Source: Agaricus subrufescens (taxonomy: Eukaryota > Basidiomycota > Agaricomycetes > Agaricales > Agaricaceae). From it: a DNA stretch of 64,000 nt. Numbering within the stretch: the stretch's first letter is position 1; every line of letters starts with the position of its first letter. The notes below the pieces were generated by a model. That model was not told the origin of the DNA. It searched no databases and saw nothing but the letters and a program-made list of their open reading frames with translations. The stretch is from NCBI GenBank assembly GCA_029945375.1, contig CM057057.1, positions 992,001-1,056,000 of the forward strand, written 5' to 3'. Shown one piece after another: positions 1 to 11,767 of the stretch. The position numbers and the translations under genes are program-made.

Positions 1-848
1 TCCTGGCATTGACGTCGCTAGACTAGCACAGGAAGGGGGAGGTCTCTTTATCAAATATCTTCTTTCAATGGCATACAATGCACAATCAAACCATGTAACT
101 CAGACATTTAAAGAAGTTCTCAACCTTCCTGAAGGTGTTAAGAACGATTGGCTTGATGGTGCTTGTCAGGAAGAATTAGATGCTTTGAAAACTCGAGGAG
201 TATATAAGCTGGTCACCTTACCTAAGAACCGAAAAGCAATTAAAAATTGCTGGGTCTTCAGTGTTAAATTGGATGGATGAAAGAGAGTGTGCCTAGTAGC
301 CAAAGGTTTCTCCCAAGTGGAGGGAGTGGACTTTGACAAGCTGTTCTCTCCAGTCATCAGGTTCGAAACCGTTCGCCTCCTCCTATCCTTAGCAGCCCTG
401 GAAGACTGGGACCTCGAAGCTCTTGATGTCAAAACGGCATTCCTCTATGGTAAATTAGATGAAGAGATCTACATGGAACAGCCGGAAGGTTTTAGCATAC
501 CTGGAAAAGAGTGAATGGTCTGGAGATTGCATAGAGCCTTGTATGGCCTAAAGCAAGCTAGCCTTGCATGGTGGTGAGAGATGAACTCATCCATGCAATT
601 ATTAGGCTTCAAACAAATCTCCTCAGATGCAGGAGTTTTCATTTTCCAAAAAGGTGACTTGGTTGTTATAGTGATTGTTTATGTCAATGACGCCCTCTTT
701 ATGGAAAATGACAAGACTTCTGCTTCTGAAAAAGAACAAATTCATGAAAAAGTGGGAATGTCATGATCTAGGGGAAGCAAAAGAATTTCTGGGAATGACT
801 ATAACCAGAAACCGTCACAAGAGGACAGTATATCTTGACCAAAGGACT
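1..848 (+). pseudogene. Decayed Ty1/copia pol fragment: reverse transcriptase half
   Basis: This is the RT part of a copia-type polyprotein, which would copy retrotransposon RNA into DNA. One frame from about 68 to 730 reads through typical copia RT blocks: a segment with WVFSVKLDG, then LVAKGFSQVEGVDF, LDVKTAFLYGKLDEEIYMEQPEGF, YGLKQASLAWW and YVNDALF. The last replaces the usual catalytic YVDD, so a catalytic Asp is lost. The frame is broken by TGA codons at 278, 512 and 575 and shifts near 720-750, after which DLGEAKEFLGMTI continues. It ends at the insertion point of the giant element KDZ-1; the missing downstream part resumes at 27034. The 5' half (LTR, gag, integrase) lies outside the window. 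It is clearly dead. Confidence 0.93.
841..848. repeat. 8-bp target-site duplication of KDZ-1 (left copy)
   Basis: AAAGGACT at 841-848 is repeated at 27026-27033, directly outside the inverted termini of KDZ-1. It lies in copia RT coding sequence. The codons before it end in Leu-Asp-Gln-Arg-Thr and the codons after the right copy continue Tyr-Leu-Asn, so removing the element and one copy restores the copia frame. Eight-bp duplications are what is known for Zisupton/KDZ-type transposons. Confidence 0.93.
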
Positions 849-924
849 GGGGCAGGGGACTGATGTATACTGTCCATAACACATACAGCCCGCTGTATAA
901 ACTACATACAGCTACCAGTACATT
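849..924 (+). repeat. Left terminal inverted repeat of KDZ-1
   Basis: The stretch starting GGGGCAGGGGACTGATG aligns with the reverse complement of 26943-27025 through shared blocks CTGAT, ATACTGT, CATAA, CATACAGCC, GCTGTA, CTACATACAGC and GTACATT. It contains TACAGC-CC-GCTGTA at 884-897, a 14-bp palindrome with a two-base centre that recurs in the right repeat. Identity is moderate, with small indels. Confidence 0.85.
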
Positions 925-1049
925 TTAGGCAACCTGTATAACTGCAGCAGTCATACAGTAGTTTACTTCTAGGGAGTAGGATCTTACCACCATGGGATGT
1001 CAAACATGAGAGAATCCTAGTGAGATGAGAGAAACATGGATGGTAGGAT

Positions 1050-2145
1050 TCTACTAGTGTACAGAAGGTGTGTGTAGTAGGATTCAACTTATAGAGGATG
1101 ACTGTGTGCAGTAAAATTCTACTATGGCAGAGTAAATGTGTGCAGTAGAATCCTACAGATGGAGAATATTTGTGTGTAGTAGAATTCTACTAATGGGGGA
1201 TAGCTGTGTGCAGTAGAAATTTACTAATGGAGGATAGTTGTGTGTAGTAGAATTCTACTAATGGGGATAGCTGTGTGCAGTAGAATTCTACTAATAGGGG
1301 GTAGCTATGTGTAATAGAATTCTACTAACAGGAGATAGCAGTGTGCAGTAGAATTCTACTAACAGGAGATAGCAGTGTGCAGTAGAATTCTACTAATAGG
1401 GGATAGCTGTGTGCAGTAGAATTCTACTAATAGGGGATAGCTGTGTGTAGTAGAATTCTACTAACAGGGGATAGCTGTGTGTAGTAGAATTCTACTAACA
1501 GGGGATAGCTGTGTGTAGTAGAATTCTACTAACAGGGGATAGCTGTGTGTAGTAGAATTCTACTAACAGTGGATAGCTGTATGCAGTAGAATTCTACTAA
1601 AAGGGGATAGCTGTGTGCAGTAGAATTCTACTAACAGGGGATAGCTGTGTATAGTAGAATTCTACTAATTGGGGATAGCTGTGTGCAGTAGAATTTTACT
1701 AATGGGGGTTAGCTGTGTGCAGTAGAAGTCTACTGATGGAGAATAGCTGTGTGCAGTAGAATTCTACTGATGGAGAATAGCTGTGTGCAGTAGAATTCTA
1801 CTAATGGGGAATAGTTGTGTGCAGTAGAATTCTACTAATGGGGGATAGCTGTGTGCAGTAGAATTCTACTAATGGGGGATAGCTGTGTGAGTAGAATTCT
1901 ACTGATGGAGACTAGCTGTGTGCAGTAGAATTCTAGTGATGGAGAATAGCTGTGTGCAGTAGAATTCTACTAATGAGGGATAGCTGTGTGCAGTAGAATT
2001 CTACTAATGGGGGATAGCTGTGTGAGTAGAATTCTACTGATGGAGACTAGCTGTGTGCAGTAGAATTCTGATGGAGAATAACTGTGTGCAGTAGAATTCT
2101 ATTCTACTGATGGAGGATAACCATGTGCAGTAGAATTCTACTGAC
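1050..2145 (+). repeat. Left subterminal array of 34-bp palindromic units, KDZ-1
   Basis: Roughly 30 head-to-tail units of about 34 bp. Each has the perfect 14-bp palindrome AGTAGAATTCTACT followed by a 20-bp spacer close to AATGGGGGATAGCTGTGTGC. The outermost units (950-1100) and the last ones are degenerate, and a few are short. The spacer matches, in inverted orientation, the spacer of the right array (24835-26790), so the arrays extend the terminal inverted repeats. Likely a cluster of protein-binding sites for transposition or silencing (inference). No coding potential. Confidence 0.95.
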
Positions 2146-2217
2146 ATGGGAAATTTGTCAAACAATAATCTCATATTTTGTTATATGATATTGCACAACA
2201 TCAGAATTCATTATTAT

Positions 2218-3827
2218 CTACAACAACTCCTCTACATTTAGACTGACTCCAAACTTCTCATAATAAGCTTTGCTAATATGTCCTATAGCTTTCTTCATCA
2301 TTATCTTCTCAGCTGCTTCCTTCTCTCCTATAGATCCACTGAATAAATCTGTACTCTTGATACCCCAAAGTCTATCCAGATTTTGAATAATGAAAAGAGT
2401 GTTCCTTGGATTGAGGGGTTGTGAACCAAACCCCTCAGTTACTTTACTATCCTTGATAAAAGAAGAAATTTCCCAGCTTTTCCAGAGAGCAGCCCCTACA
2501 ATAGCAGTTTCAATAGCACAACCACAAGAAAAATACCCCTCAACCTGTTTCCTAGGATTTTTTCTAGTCTTCATTATCCTAGGAACTGGAACACCATGAA
2601 TCTGGATATCTGCCATAGACTGAGAACCATCAACATGTGATGTAACTCTGTCTTTCAAGTCATAGTGGATGCAGACAGTATTACCAGATTCATTAGTAAG
2701 CATTTCCAAAGTAAGGGCCTGGGTAGTAGTGTATGCCTCTGGCAGAAATCCAGGATTTTTTCTAACTTGGTTCTTGAGAGAAGTTGGAATGTATGGTTTT
2801 TCAAAGACTTGAGCAGTAAGCCAACCAGTTAAGATTTCAATTCCTTCAGCTGTTTCATATATGATTAATAAGTAAATATTAAATAGTATAGATTACTTAC
2901 TGTGGCTGTGTTGCTTTGGCTCAGACTTGGCTTTTTGGTTAGGCCTCTTGGGTTTTTCCTTTTCTTTGCCTTTTTTCAATTCTACAATGCCATTATAGAA
3001 AAAATCAACCAATAGGGCTTCAAAGAAATTACCTGGTATAGCCACTTCTGAACTTGAGGAGTCATAATCAGCTTGTCTTTTCAAATTTTTAAATACTGGA
3101 AATAGTCAAAATAATGTCAAATTTGTTTGAACAATTTAAACTCACAGGATTCTTTGTTTTCAGGAGTCAAAAGTCTCATAGTTTCATCAGGACCATCAAT
3201 TTCCACATATTTGGCAGTTCCAGTATATAGTTGATATTCATCATCATCCCCATCAGAGAAAAAACCAGAAATAGTTGGACCAGGTGGAGTGTTAAGAGGA
3301 GTAGTAGATTGGAGAGACTGAGTAGATACCAGAACAGGAGCCATAGAAGTTGAAGCAGTATTAAAGGTGGGTGATGCAATAGTGACAGGTATATCTTCTT
3401 CAACTGGGGGGGTAGGGGAGTTATGCTGAGATTGGGTAAAAGCTGAAGTTGAGATCTCATCAGTCACAGCAGATACTGAGGCTGCATCAGTTGTAGCCTC
3501 ATCTTCATACAGGCTTTTCAGGTGTTCTTGAATACTGTCCAAGCACTTTTTCCTGTTTCCAATAGTCATAGTTATAGACTTTATGTGTTCTAAAGATAGT
3601 CATTGTTTCAATAAATGTCTAGATAACCATAAAAATAGCACACTTTGACATTTAGGAGTTTTTTTCTTTGCCTGAGCAAGTGCCAAATGATTTTGTTGGT
3701 CTTTGATAATTGCAAGTAAAGTCTTTTCTTCTTCCTTCAATTGTAAAAAGGCTAACCATCACTGTCAGTAATCATGATTAGATATAATTATTTGATACTG
3801 ACTGTATTGAGTAAGGTCTGAGGACAT
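2218..3827 (-). CDS. HCGC gene of KDZ-1: coiled-coil, Ser/Thr-rich protein with conserved CGC C-terminal domain
   Basis: I do not recognise the family and assign no function. The proposed start is ATG at 3825-3827. A first exon of about 22-25 nt joins after a roughly 54-nt intron to a charged, coiled-coil-like stretch (LKEEEKTLLAIIKDQQNHLA). Next come exon 3569-3117, rich in Ser, Thr and Pro and ending in an acidic block (SDGDDDEY) and TKYVEID, a basic exon at 3084-2893 and a C-terminal exon down to TAG at 2218. The C-terminal domain has GYFSCGCAIETAIVG, WKSWE, LNPRNTLFIIQ and DLFSGSIGEKEAAEK. KDZ-2 has a clear homologue at 47731-50201 sharing the TKYVEI, CGC and GSL/GSI-EE motifs in the same order. 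In both elements it is the last gene before an array and reads outward. Exon limits are approximate; no internal stop seen. Confidence 0.75.
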
Positions 3828-3878
3828 GTTGAGTAGATATGACTTTTTTCAAGAGCAAGCAAAATAGCACTGAGGGGT

Positions 3879-3894
3879 CAGTTGAATTCTACTG
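3879..3894. promoter_or_regulatory. Solitary copy of the array palindrome upstream of the HCGC gene
   Basis: CAGTTGAATTCTACTG matches the array palindrome in 13 of 14 core positions and stands alone, about 50 bp upstream of the inferred start codon at 3827 (gene on the minus strand). KDZ-2 has a solitary copy of its own palindrome type at 47121-47134 upstream of its HCGC gene. It may be an operator for an element-encoded protein (inference). Confidence 0.5.
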
Positions 3895-4458
3895 AACAAC
3901 AGGTATTTAAGCAATTTCATTATACCCTATTCAAGTGAACTATGGCATGGCATCAGTAGCTGCCCTTGGAAAATTAATCTAGCCAGAGAAGCAAGCTAGC
4001 AGTCCCAGGAATTTGGTATATAGAATTACAGCATGTCTACAGGATTGACAGCATGAATTGTGACATGCAGGGACAGTAGCATAAATGTGGCATAACTATT
4101 CTACAGAAATCACATGTCTTAAATTAACATTTTAGGGTTTCATGATAACAAAATATTAAAATCAAGTATTCTATAATTTTGTGTAAGGAGTAGCTACCAT
4201 ATACTGTATTTCTGAACTCAGAGTAAGACTGCCACAGTATAAGTATGTATATCACTGTTTATATATCATGCTCTGGGATAGTACAGCTTTGTGGGGTATA
4301 GTGGCCATGATTAGTGAGTGTCAGAATATCCAGACAAATGAATATGTACCATTACAGATTTTATTGTGGGATCAATGACATAGGATAATAGCATGGTGGC
4401 TGTGATAGCTGTGACCATGTATTCTGCCTGTGCATGGCTGCTGCATCTGATTTGTGCA
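3895..4458. other. Spacer without recognisable gene
   Basis: AT-rich sequence between the HCGC gene and the truncated LINE. I see no convincing ORF or RNA gene. From about 4300 it resembles the degenerate units that continue after the LINE (5950-7440), for example the phrases on 'gaatatgtaccatta' and 'gatagcatggtggc', so the LINE landed in that repeat family. Confidence 0.6.
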
Positions 4459-4468
4459 TGGACCATGT

Positions 4469-4473
<5 letters not shown>

Positions 4474-4499
<26 letters not shown>

Positions 4500-5934
4500 A
4501 ATCAAATTTTATTAAGTGCCGCCCGATCGCGTAGCGCTCCTGGCCAGAGGCCAGGAAAAAAGGTGGAAAAAACAAATCGCCAGACAACAGAGTATGAAGA
4601 ATAAATGAAAACAAAACCCGAAACACACGAAGCTATATAACACGGACAGGTGCCCCTAGCGACAGTAGAGAAGCTGAGACGGAGTATTGAGCAATGAAAG
4701 AGGCTGAGAGAGAGACTTAGAATATAAGTACATGACCATATCATGAGACGCATGAAAGAAGGAAAGAAATGAGAAGATGAATTGGAGTCCAAGAAATCAA
4801 ACCGGAAGCCGAAACAGGGTCTGCGCAAGCGCAGGGGAATTCAGGACGGCCAGGGGCCGATTACCGTTACAGGACCTAAATAAGTTTGGCACGGTCCGAA
4901 GACCGCCAAGCCAATAGAGACCTTCCTCAACCGCTCTATTCGCAGCTTGGTAAAGCCTAAGCCTCGGGGTTGCCGCCCCTGGCCTCTTGGTAATTATGGT
5001 AATCCGCTATAGGGATAGGGCGGATTTCTACGAGTTTGTCGGAGTGTATGATAGTGACGGGGATGAAGAGTTGGGCGAAGGTAGGGCCCGGTTTCTCGCG
5101 TATGAAGATTGGTTCAGAGTGGGGGATGGGGTCTAGTCCTAATAGACTGCGCCGGTGGTTTTTGAGGTGGTGCATGTGTTCGACATGGACGCTCCACTTA
5201 TCCTCCTCTTTCCTGGGGCATGAGGGGCCTTGGAAAGAGAAGGCCTTGGGGTTGTCGATGAGGAACAGTATGATGTCCTCGATGCGGGTGTAATCATGGT
5301 TGATACGTCTGGCATACCAGGAGCACTCGTTGAGGATGTGACGCCGAGTTTCAAGGGTGTGACGGTGACCAGGGCATGTGGTGGAAAGGGGGGGATCGGA
5401 ATTAGCGAAGAACCAATCGCGGTAGCTACCGATAGGCGCGTGGTTTGTGGTAGCTCGGCAAAATCTTGCGTAAAGCTGGTTGGATTCGGCGGCGGAAGTG
5501 AAGAAGTATGTGCCCATCCATGGGCCATTACCGTGAGTGGTAGGGGTGAGGTGCTCTTCTGATACTCCGTCCGTCATAGGCAGGAATCTTTTCCCCTTGA
5601 AGAACCCCGATTTGGGATCGTGGAAGTCTTGTACCCACTGAGCAGCGGCTGTCTGTTCGATAGCGAGGTGGCGTTTTTGTAGGGTTTGGGAAGGGGGGAA
5701 GACCGTTTTGCGATCATATGAAGCGTGTCTTGCGCTAGTGGCTGTGCGTTTGACGATGCAGGGGGCACATTTGCGGTTGAATGTTTTGTGTTTGCACCTT
5801 GGCATACTAGCGGAGCGAAACCCTGTGATTGTGATGTGGATGTTGGGAGCCGCTTCTACTAAGTCACTTAGAGCTCCGGCAAGAGCTATGTTGATGGATC
5901 GTCCTTTATGGGACGCGCTATTGAATATGTGTCC
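4474..5934 (-). mobile_element. 5'-truncated Tad-like LINE copy (minus strand)
   Basis: The sequence is nearly identical to the last 1.46 kb of the full-length LINE at 11739-18990 (its positions from about 17532 to the poly-A tail). A poly-T run at 4473-4499 marks the 3' end, and the duplication TGGACCATGTAGAG(T) flanks it at 4459-4473 and 5935-5949. It keeps the C-terminal coding end of ORF2 (to about 4957) with the Cys-His motif around GHRHTLETRRHILNEC, the 3' UTR, and a 3' stem-loop at 4539-4555. At the site where the full copy has TGA (17565) this copy has CGA, which shows the ancestral Arg codon. Very few differences from the full copy are visible, so both inserted recently. 5' truncation is usual for target-primed reverse transcription. 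Confidence 0.95.
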
Positions 5935-5949
5935 TGGACCATGTAGAGT

Positions 5950-7440
5950 GACAGTTGCAATAGCAGTAGTCTTGCCATGATCAGATACCCACTGATCATG
6001 GCACAACTTTATTATGTATCGTTATCATGATGAGCATTAGCGAGGTGTGAAAGTCAATGCAAATGAATACGTACCATCAATGAACTCATAGCAGGATCTG
6101 TTTGACGTTCTGTGGTGTTGATGTAGCAGGGTGTAATGGCCTTGATCAACAGCATAAATTAATGGATTCAGCCTGCGCATGGCCACAATCCTGGGTCTGA
6201 CCTGCACATGGAATATGTATTGTGACAGCATAATGATGCCGTGCTGGCCATAGTCTTGCCATGATCAGATGTCCGCTGATTACGGAATGGCTTTGTTGTT
6301 TATTGTTATCAAAATGAGCATCAGCGAGGTGTGAAAGTCAAAATAAATGAATACTTATGGATTTCATAGCGGGATCTGTGTGACATTCTGCGGCGTCGAT
6401 GTAGGGTGTACTGGCCATGATCAATGGCAGAAGATAATGTATTCTACCTGCACATGACTGCAATCTTGCGTCTGACCTGCGCATGGCCACAACTTTGCGT
6501 CTGACCTGCATATGGCCACAACTTTGCGTCTGACCTGCGCATGGATAATGTACAGTGATGGCATGACAATCCCATGCTATCATGAGGGGTAGCTGACTGA
6601 TCACGGCATGACGTTGTCATGTACTGTTACCAAGATGAATGTCAGCTCGGCGCAAATGACAATACAGATACATACCATTACGGTGTTCATTGTGGGATCC
6701 CTTTGAGGTTCTGCAGCGTCGATGCAGCATTAATGGCATAGGATGATAGCATGGTGGCCACGATGGCTGTTATCATGTATCCTCGTGTGCGCATAGTCGT
6801 GATCTTGTGTCTGGCCAGCGCATGGATCGTGTACAGCAACGGCTTGACAATATTATAGCATTGCTAGTTGCGATCTGGCTGCGATGGCCACGATAAAAGG
6901 GCTGGCGACGTGGTTGACTGTTTTGGTATAAGCTAGCCAGGGATATCAGTGATTGTCACGCTAGGTAACGATGTCCTCAAAGAATGTTCTATGACACATT
7001 AATGTAGGTTTTGATTTGATTCGGTATGACGCCCATCTATAGACACAGAGTCAAGGATACAAAATGAGAGACAACATACTTGATACCCAGGTGAATAATC
7101 ATCATGTATCCTCACGCATGCATAGTCGCGATCTTGTGTCTGACCAGGGTATGGATCGCGTACAGGACGGCTTGACACATTCTGAGTTGTGATCTGGTTG
7201 TGATGGCCCTGATCAGAGGACAGGCGACGTGGTCAACTGTTTTGGGATAAGTTAGCCAGGGAAATTAGTGATTGTCACGCCAGGTAACGACATCCTTGAA
7301 GAATGTTCTATGACGATTTAATGTTCGATATGAATCAAATTTTATTGAGCGGGGCCCTATGGCATACCACCCGACTATAGAGACAGAGTCAAGGATACAA
7401 AACGAGAGACAACTTACTCGATACTGTGCTGATTAAGAGA
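5950..7440. repeat. Degenerate tandem repeats of about 250-320 bp
   Basis: Several diverged copies of one unit follow each other. Recurring phrases are 'cttgccatgatcag', 'gagcat(t/c)agcgaggtgtgaaagtcaa', 'gtctgacctgcgcatgg' and, in the last two copies, 'gccaggga', 'tgattgtcacgc', 'gaatgttctatgac' and 'agagtcaaggatacaaaa'. The first unit starts before the truncated LINE, near 4300. No frame stays open across the units. Function unknown; possibly a filler satellite of KDZ-1. Confidence 0.7.
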
Positions 7441-8540
7441 GCAAGTCCATTTTGGTGGTCCTGGGTTTGTGGGTACCACTCAAAATGGTATGTATAAACG
7501 TATTTTGTTTGCTTGACCTTCCATTCTGTCAAGCGAGATGAAAACTGTTCGTACAGTTGTCACCATCTTAGTATAGTTAAAAGATTAAAATTCATACCGC
7601 TCATACCGCTCATATAGGTGTTGTTAGTCGTTCATAATTCTCGCCTTGAATTGAGATTAGCATTTGTCCTGTCGTTTCACGCAAGCACACGCAGACCCTA
7701 CCCTGAATGGCCAATAGAGTCTGGGACGCGGGACAGTCTGCTGGCAGGAAAATTGCTGCCGAATGCCATAGCTAACTGTTTTGGGAAGTCAGCTGACAGA
7801 CTTGATGGCGCTGGTAGTATCCGATAATCCGTTCAAGTTGTTTTTCGTGCATAGACTGGTGATAATTGGGTACTTTGAGCCTTCGAGTACCAGGCTGATG
7901 ATGAGTTGCAGGTAGAGAAAGCTGCCAATAAAGTAAGTCATATGTTTTTGTTCATATTGCGTTGACTTGCCTGGCTTGGCACACGGGACGCTGACAACTG
8001 CGATAGGACCCTGCCCCAACCCTGCTTCGACTTAGCGAAGATAGCAGCGCGATGAAAAGATATGTGGCGCTGCGATAGGACCCTGTCCTGATCCTGCTTC
8101 TACTTGGCAACGATGGCAGCGCGATGAAACGTTATCAGTGGCGCCACCGGCAGCACATGAAATAAAAAGGATAATGCATGTTCGCATAGGCCTTTTCTTC
8201 GAATTTCACCCCCCTCCCCTCAGATTGTCTGCCATTCTGTCCCCTTTCTTGCTGTCGTTTCACCTGAGTATGGTCGAGTTGCGGTTAGGCACCCCCGCAA
8301 TGAGGCTTGGAAAAGACATGTTGACTTCATAGATTGGGTGTGATTGGAACACCCTCAGCCACTTTGGCTGAGGTTCTTCAGCCTCTCCAACTGCTCACAG
8401 ACCCGCTCAACCCCTGTGTCAGTTGTGGTGTGAACTCGGAGATGTCCTCACCACGGGCTGTGTCAACGTGCGCTGATCGTGCCTCTCGCTTTGGTGGAGG
8501 GATCGTGGGGAGTCCACAGAAGCGCTTACAATCTTTGAGC
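7441..8540. other. Spacer without recognisable gene
   Basis: Only short ORFs in competing frames are present, none with a recognisable motif or a plausible exon series. A phrase near 'tgcgataggaccctg' occurs twice (around 8000 and 8070), suggesting a small local duplication. Confidence 0.55.
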
Positions 8541-9060
8541 CATCTTGTTCTGCACCGTTTTTCCAAGGTCACACCATCAAGACAGGTGGTTGTTATGAGC
8601 TCAGTGCACTACAGTTTACTGTATCCTGCACTCCCTATTTGCTCTCTAACCCTTTGTAGCCTTTAGGTATCTTTGTTAGTCTCTCTGCACTTTCATTCAT
8701 CCTGTGTCCCCTGTTTATGATGCTCGAGCCTCTCTGCGTTGTTTTTCCAAGGTCACAGCATCGCAATGCAGGTGCTTGTCAGGAACTCGGTGCGCTATAG
8801 TTTACTGTATCCCCTTCTTATCTGCTCTCTAACCGCTCATAGCCTTTAGGGTTAGGCTCTGTGTGCTTTCGTTTTTCCTATCTTTTGTCCCCACTTTATG
8901 ATGCTCAAGCCTCTGCACTGTTTTTCCAAAGTCACAATTTCACAATGAAGGCACTTGTCAGGAACTCGGTGCGCTGTCGTTCATTTTATCCCGCACTCTC
9001 TATTCGCAGCTCTCTAACCCATTCATAACCTTTAGGTGTCTCTCAAGTAGCTTGTCTACG
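8541..9060. repeat. Tandem repeat, about 190-200 bp unit, three copies
   Basis: Three consecutive copies share 'ctg(c)a/gttgtttttccaa(g/a)gtcaca', 'cttgtcaggaactcggtgcgct', 'tttactgtatcc', 'gctctctaacc', 'tagcctttagg' and 'tttatgatgctc(g/a)agcctct'. Non-coding as far as can be seen; function unknown. Confidence 0.75.
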
Positions 9061-9950
9061 CTTTGATCTATTCTATACCTTGCCCCTGCTTGATCATTCA
9101 GGGATTCACTGTCACCGTTTTATCTGTACAGTATCCCCTTTTTTCATGTAAGTATTGATCCCTTTGTTTGTCCATCTTTGTTTGATTCTGATCAGTGTCA
9201 TGCACCTAGTCTCGTAGTGCACGCATGGTTTTCTTCACGACGTGACATTGCTCTAGCCCATTCTATATTCTGCGTGTCATGTAAGTATTGATCCTTTTGA
9301 TTGGCTGTGTTGATCTGACTGCAGTTTAAAGATCAAACACATTTTGTGTGACCCAACTTCATGCCCGTCGTTGATGCTAATCTTCTTCAACGTCTTGAGG
9401 TTGGTCTCCACCCTTGGTCCCATCAGCTTACTCATTAGACTTAACAGGCATTACTCTGTATGCACTTGGCTTTGATTTCACCCTCATCTGTATTTATATT
9501 CTATTGTTGGCACTATTCCCTGTAAGTCCTGCCTCTTGTATGATGTGATGAGTGATGCTCATACCTTCATTTCTCTCTGAAAGCCTGTCTTCCACTGCCT
9601 TCAATGTGTTGAAGCCACAGAATCTAGATATCAGGTACTTGTGTATTTTTCTTTTGGCCTATGTTGACTATGCTTGTAGGTGAGCCTGCTCCTCTGCAAG
9701 ACTATTTTTTTTGTCCGAAGCTACTGTTCTATTGTAAGTATTTGTACCCCATAGAGTTATTATCTTATACTCACTATTGCTAATTAGTCATTTGCATATT
9801 AGCTATAGTTGTACTATGATGTTATACTTTTAGTTTAGTCTTCTTATTCATAGTTATATGACCTGAGACAGGAGGGCCCACCTGTTTCATGCCATCTAAC
9901 TTTTTAGTATAGTTTTTTGACTTTGAATTCTTAATAATGTATCAAAGCAT
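9061..9950. other. Spacer without recognisable gene
   Basis: T-rich sequence with several intron-like 'gtaagtattgatcc' phrases, two of them about 135 bp apart (near 9150 and 9280). I could not assemble an exon series with a recognisable product. Confidence 0.5.
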
Positions 9951-9954
9951 ATCT

Positions 9955-10095
9955 ATTATCATGGATAGAGGGGGAAACCCTGTCATTTTGATTTTATAAG
10001 GGGAAACTTTGTTAATTTGATTTTATGAGGAGAAACTGTGTCAGTTTAATTTTCTAAGGGAGAACTTTGTTAGTTTAATTATCTGAGGACCCAGG
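9955..10095. repeat. Short tandem repeat upstream of the PHD-finger gene
   Basis: About four copies of a roughly 35-bp unit related to 'ggggaaac(c/t)tgtcagtttgatttta'. It lies about 50-190 bp upstream of a TATA-like sequence and may belong to the upstream region of the gene beginning at 10198. Confidence 0.65.
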
Positions 10096-10141
10096 TAATC
10101 CAAACATGTTTGCTCATGTGATTTTTTAATCAAACCTGACC

Positions 10142-10150
10142 ATATATAAG
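10142..10150 (+). promoter_or_regulatory. TATA-like box of the PHD-finger gene
   Basis: ATATATAAG lies about 50 bp upstream of the first in-frame ATG (10198) of the PHD-finger gene and directly follows an AT-rich tract. The position is reasonable for a TATA element. Confidence 0.45.
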
Positions 10151-10723
10151 ATGAAAATTTTCTGACCACCCATCATTCTTTCTTGCCTCTGCCCTCCATG
10201 TCTGAAATGTCCTCTGTTATTGCACAAGGCCCTGTTCATACCTCCTCTACACCTCAGAGGCCCTCTGTCCCTCCTGCTCCTACTCCTGCTCCTGCCTCTG
10301 CTATCATTCCTGCCTCTGCCTCTGTTGTCACTCCTGCCCCTGTTCATTCTTCTAGGGCTAGGGGAAACTTGGCCAGGAACCAAACTTTTACCAACTCCTT
10401 GGCCAGTGCTATTGATGGCCAACAGGCTGCTGCCACTCATAACAATAAAGGTAAAGGTAAGGGCAGAGGTTGCAAACTGCGTCACAAGTCTAGTAAGTAA
10501 TTTCTCATATCTTAATTCTCTATTTTTACCAGTATGATAGAGGGTAGAATGGAACAACAAGAAAGTGTTAGTGAAGTTGGTGAGTATTTCATAATAGCAA
10601 GTATAGCTTATCCTGATATTCTTACAATAAGAACCTGGTACTACTAGTACCACTACTACCCCAGTTCAAGATAGTAAGTATGATTTCTATTTGTTGTATA
10701 ACATCTTCTTATAATATTATTAG

Positions 10724-11060
10724 CTCCTGTTAGCGGTCTGGTTTCTAGTGGTACTACTAGTACCATTACTACTGAAGTTCAAGATGGTAAATATGAGTTC
10801 TATTTGTTGTATAACATCTTCTTATAATATTATAAGCTTCTGTTAGTGATCAGGTTTCTGGTGGTACTACTAGTACCACTACTACTCAAGTTCAAGATAG
10901 TAAGTAAAAGTTTCATTTTTGTGTAACACTTTCTTATAGTATTATAAGCTCTTGTTAGTGGCCAGGTTTCTGGTGGTACTACTAGTACCACTACTACTCA
11001 AGTTCAAGATGGTAAGTAAAAGTTTCATTCTTGTGTAACACTTTCTTATACTTCTATTAG
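10724..11060 (+). repeat. Three tandem exon-plus-intron units (112-113 bp)
   Basis: Units start at 10724, 10837 and 10949. Each holds a 63-nt exon (encoding VSG/DxVS-GTTSTTTT-VQD) and an intron of about 50 nt with its own GT and AG. A related partial exon precedes them (near 10631-10672). All joins are phase 1, so any number of units keeps the reading frame. This looks like amplification of an exon-intron unit as a protein-level minisatellite. Confidence 0.85.
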
Positions 11061-11767
11061 CATCTAGTGGTGGTCAAGGTTCTGGTGGAAGGGTAATCAG
11101 TAAGTTCAAATATATATAACACATTCTTATACTTATATTTTTGTAAGGGCATGCTGCTATTCCCAATCTTCCTCCTAAACTTCTTAATTGTCGTGGTCAG
11201 TTCAAGTGGGATGCTACAGTTAGGGTTGAGTGGAAGAAAGCTGTAAAAGAGAAGGAGTATGATGTTAGAGATAAGGGCTTGAAGAAGAAATCATATGGGG
11301 CTAGAAAACGTAGGTTGCATCATAGGGCTGGTGTTAGCTATGTGGCAGGTGGTGAAGCTAGCAAGTCTTCTCTTGCTGATCTTGGTTTGGGAGGGGATGA
11401 TGACTTGATGGACATTGATAGTTCAGAGCATGAAGATGATGTAAATGAGTAACTTTGTTGAATATTAGCACTCTTTTCTGATGGTCTGCTAGGAAATTGA
11501 TGAGTCTCAAGCCAGTTCTGTGATTATTATTTCCATGTTCAATTTCTATCTGTCTAATGATTTCTTAGTGGTGTTCATGTTGTCTCAATGGAGGAGACTT
11601 ATATCTCTGCCAATGTCACCGTGCTGTTTGTTACAAATGCCTTGGTGACATTGCAACACAGCCTAATCTTGGCAAGTTTACATGTCCATATTGTTGGAAA
11701 GAGAATAATACAAAAATGGGAACAGTCACTCCCTATGTGCGAGAACGGCGGAGATCGACTTGCTAAC

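Noticed and set aside
7328..7352. Possible remnant of the LINE 3' end (ATCAAATTTTATT)
   Set aside because: Only about 13-15 bp match, no tail or duplication is present, and it lies in a diverged tandem repeat; chance is likely.
11588..11767. Longer ORF1 of the LINE starting at 11588
   Set aside because: The LINE begins at 11739 after its target duplication; the upstream codons are another frame of the interrupted PHD-finger gene.
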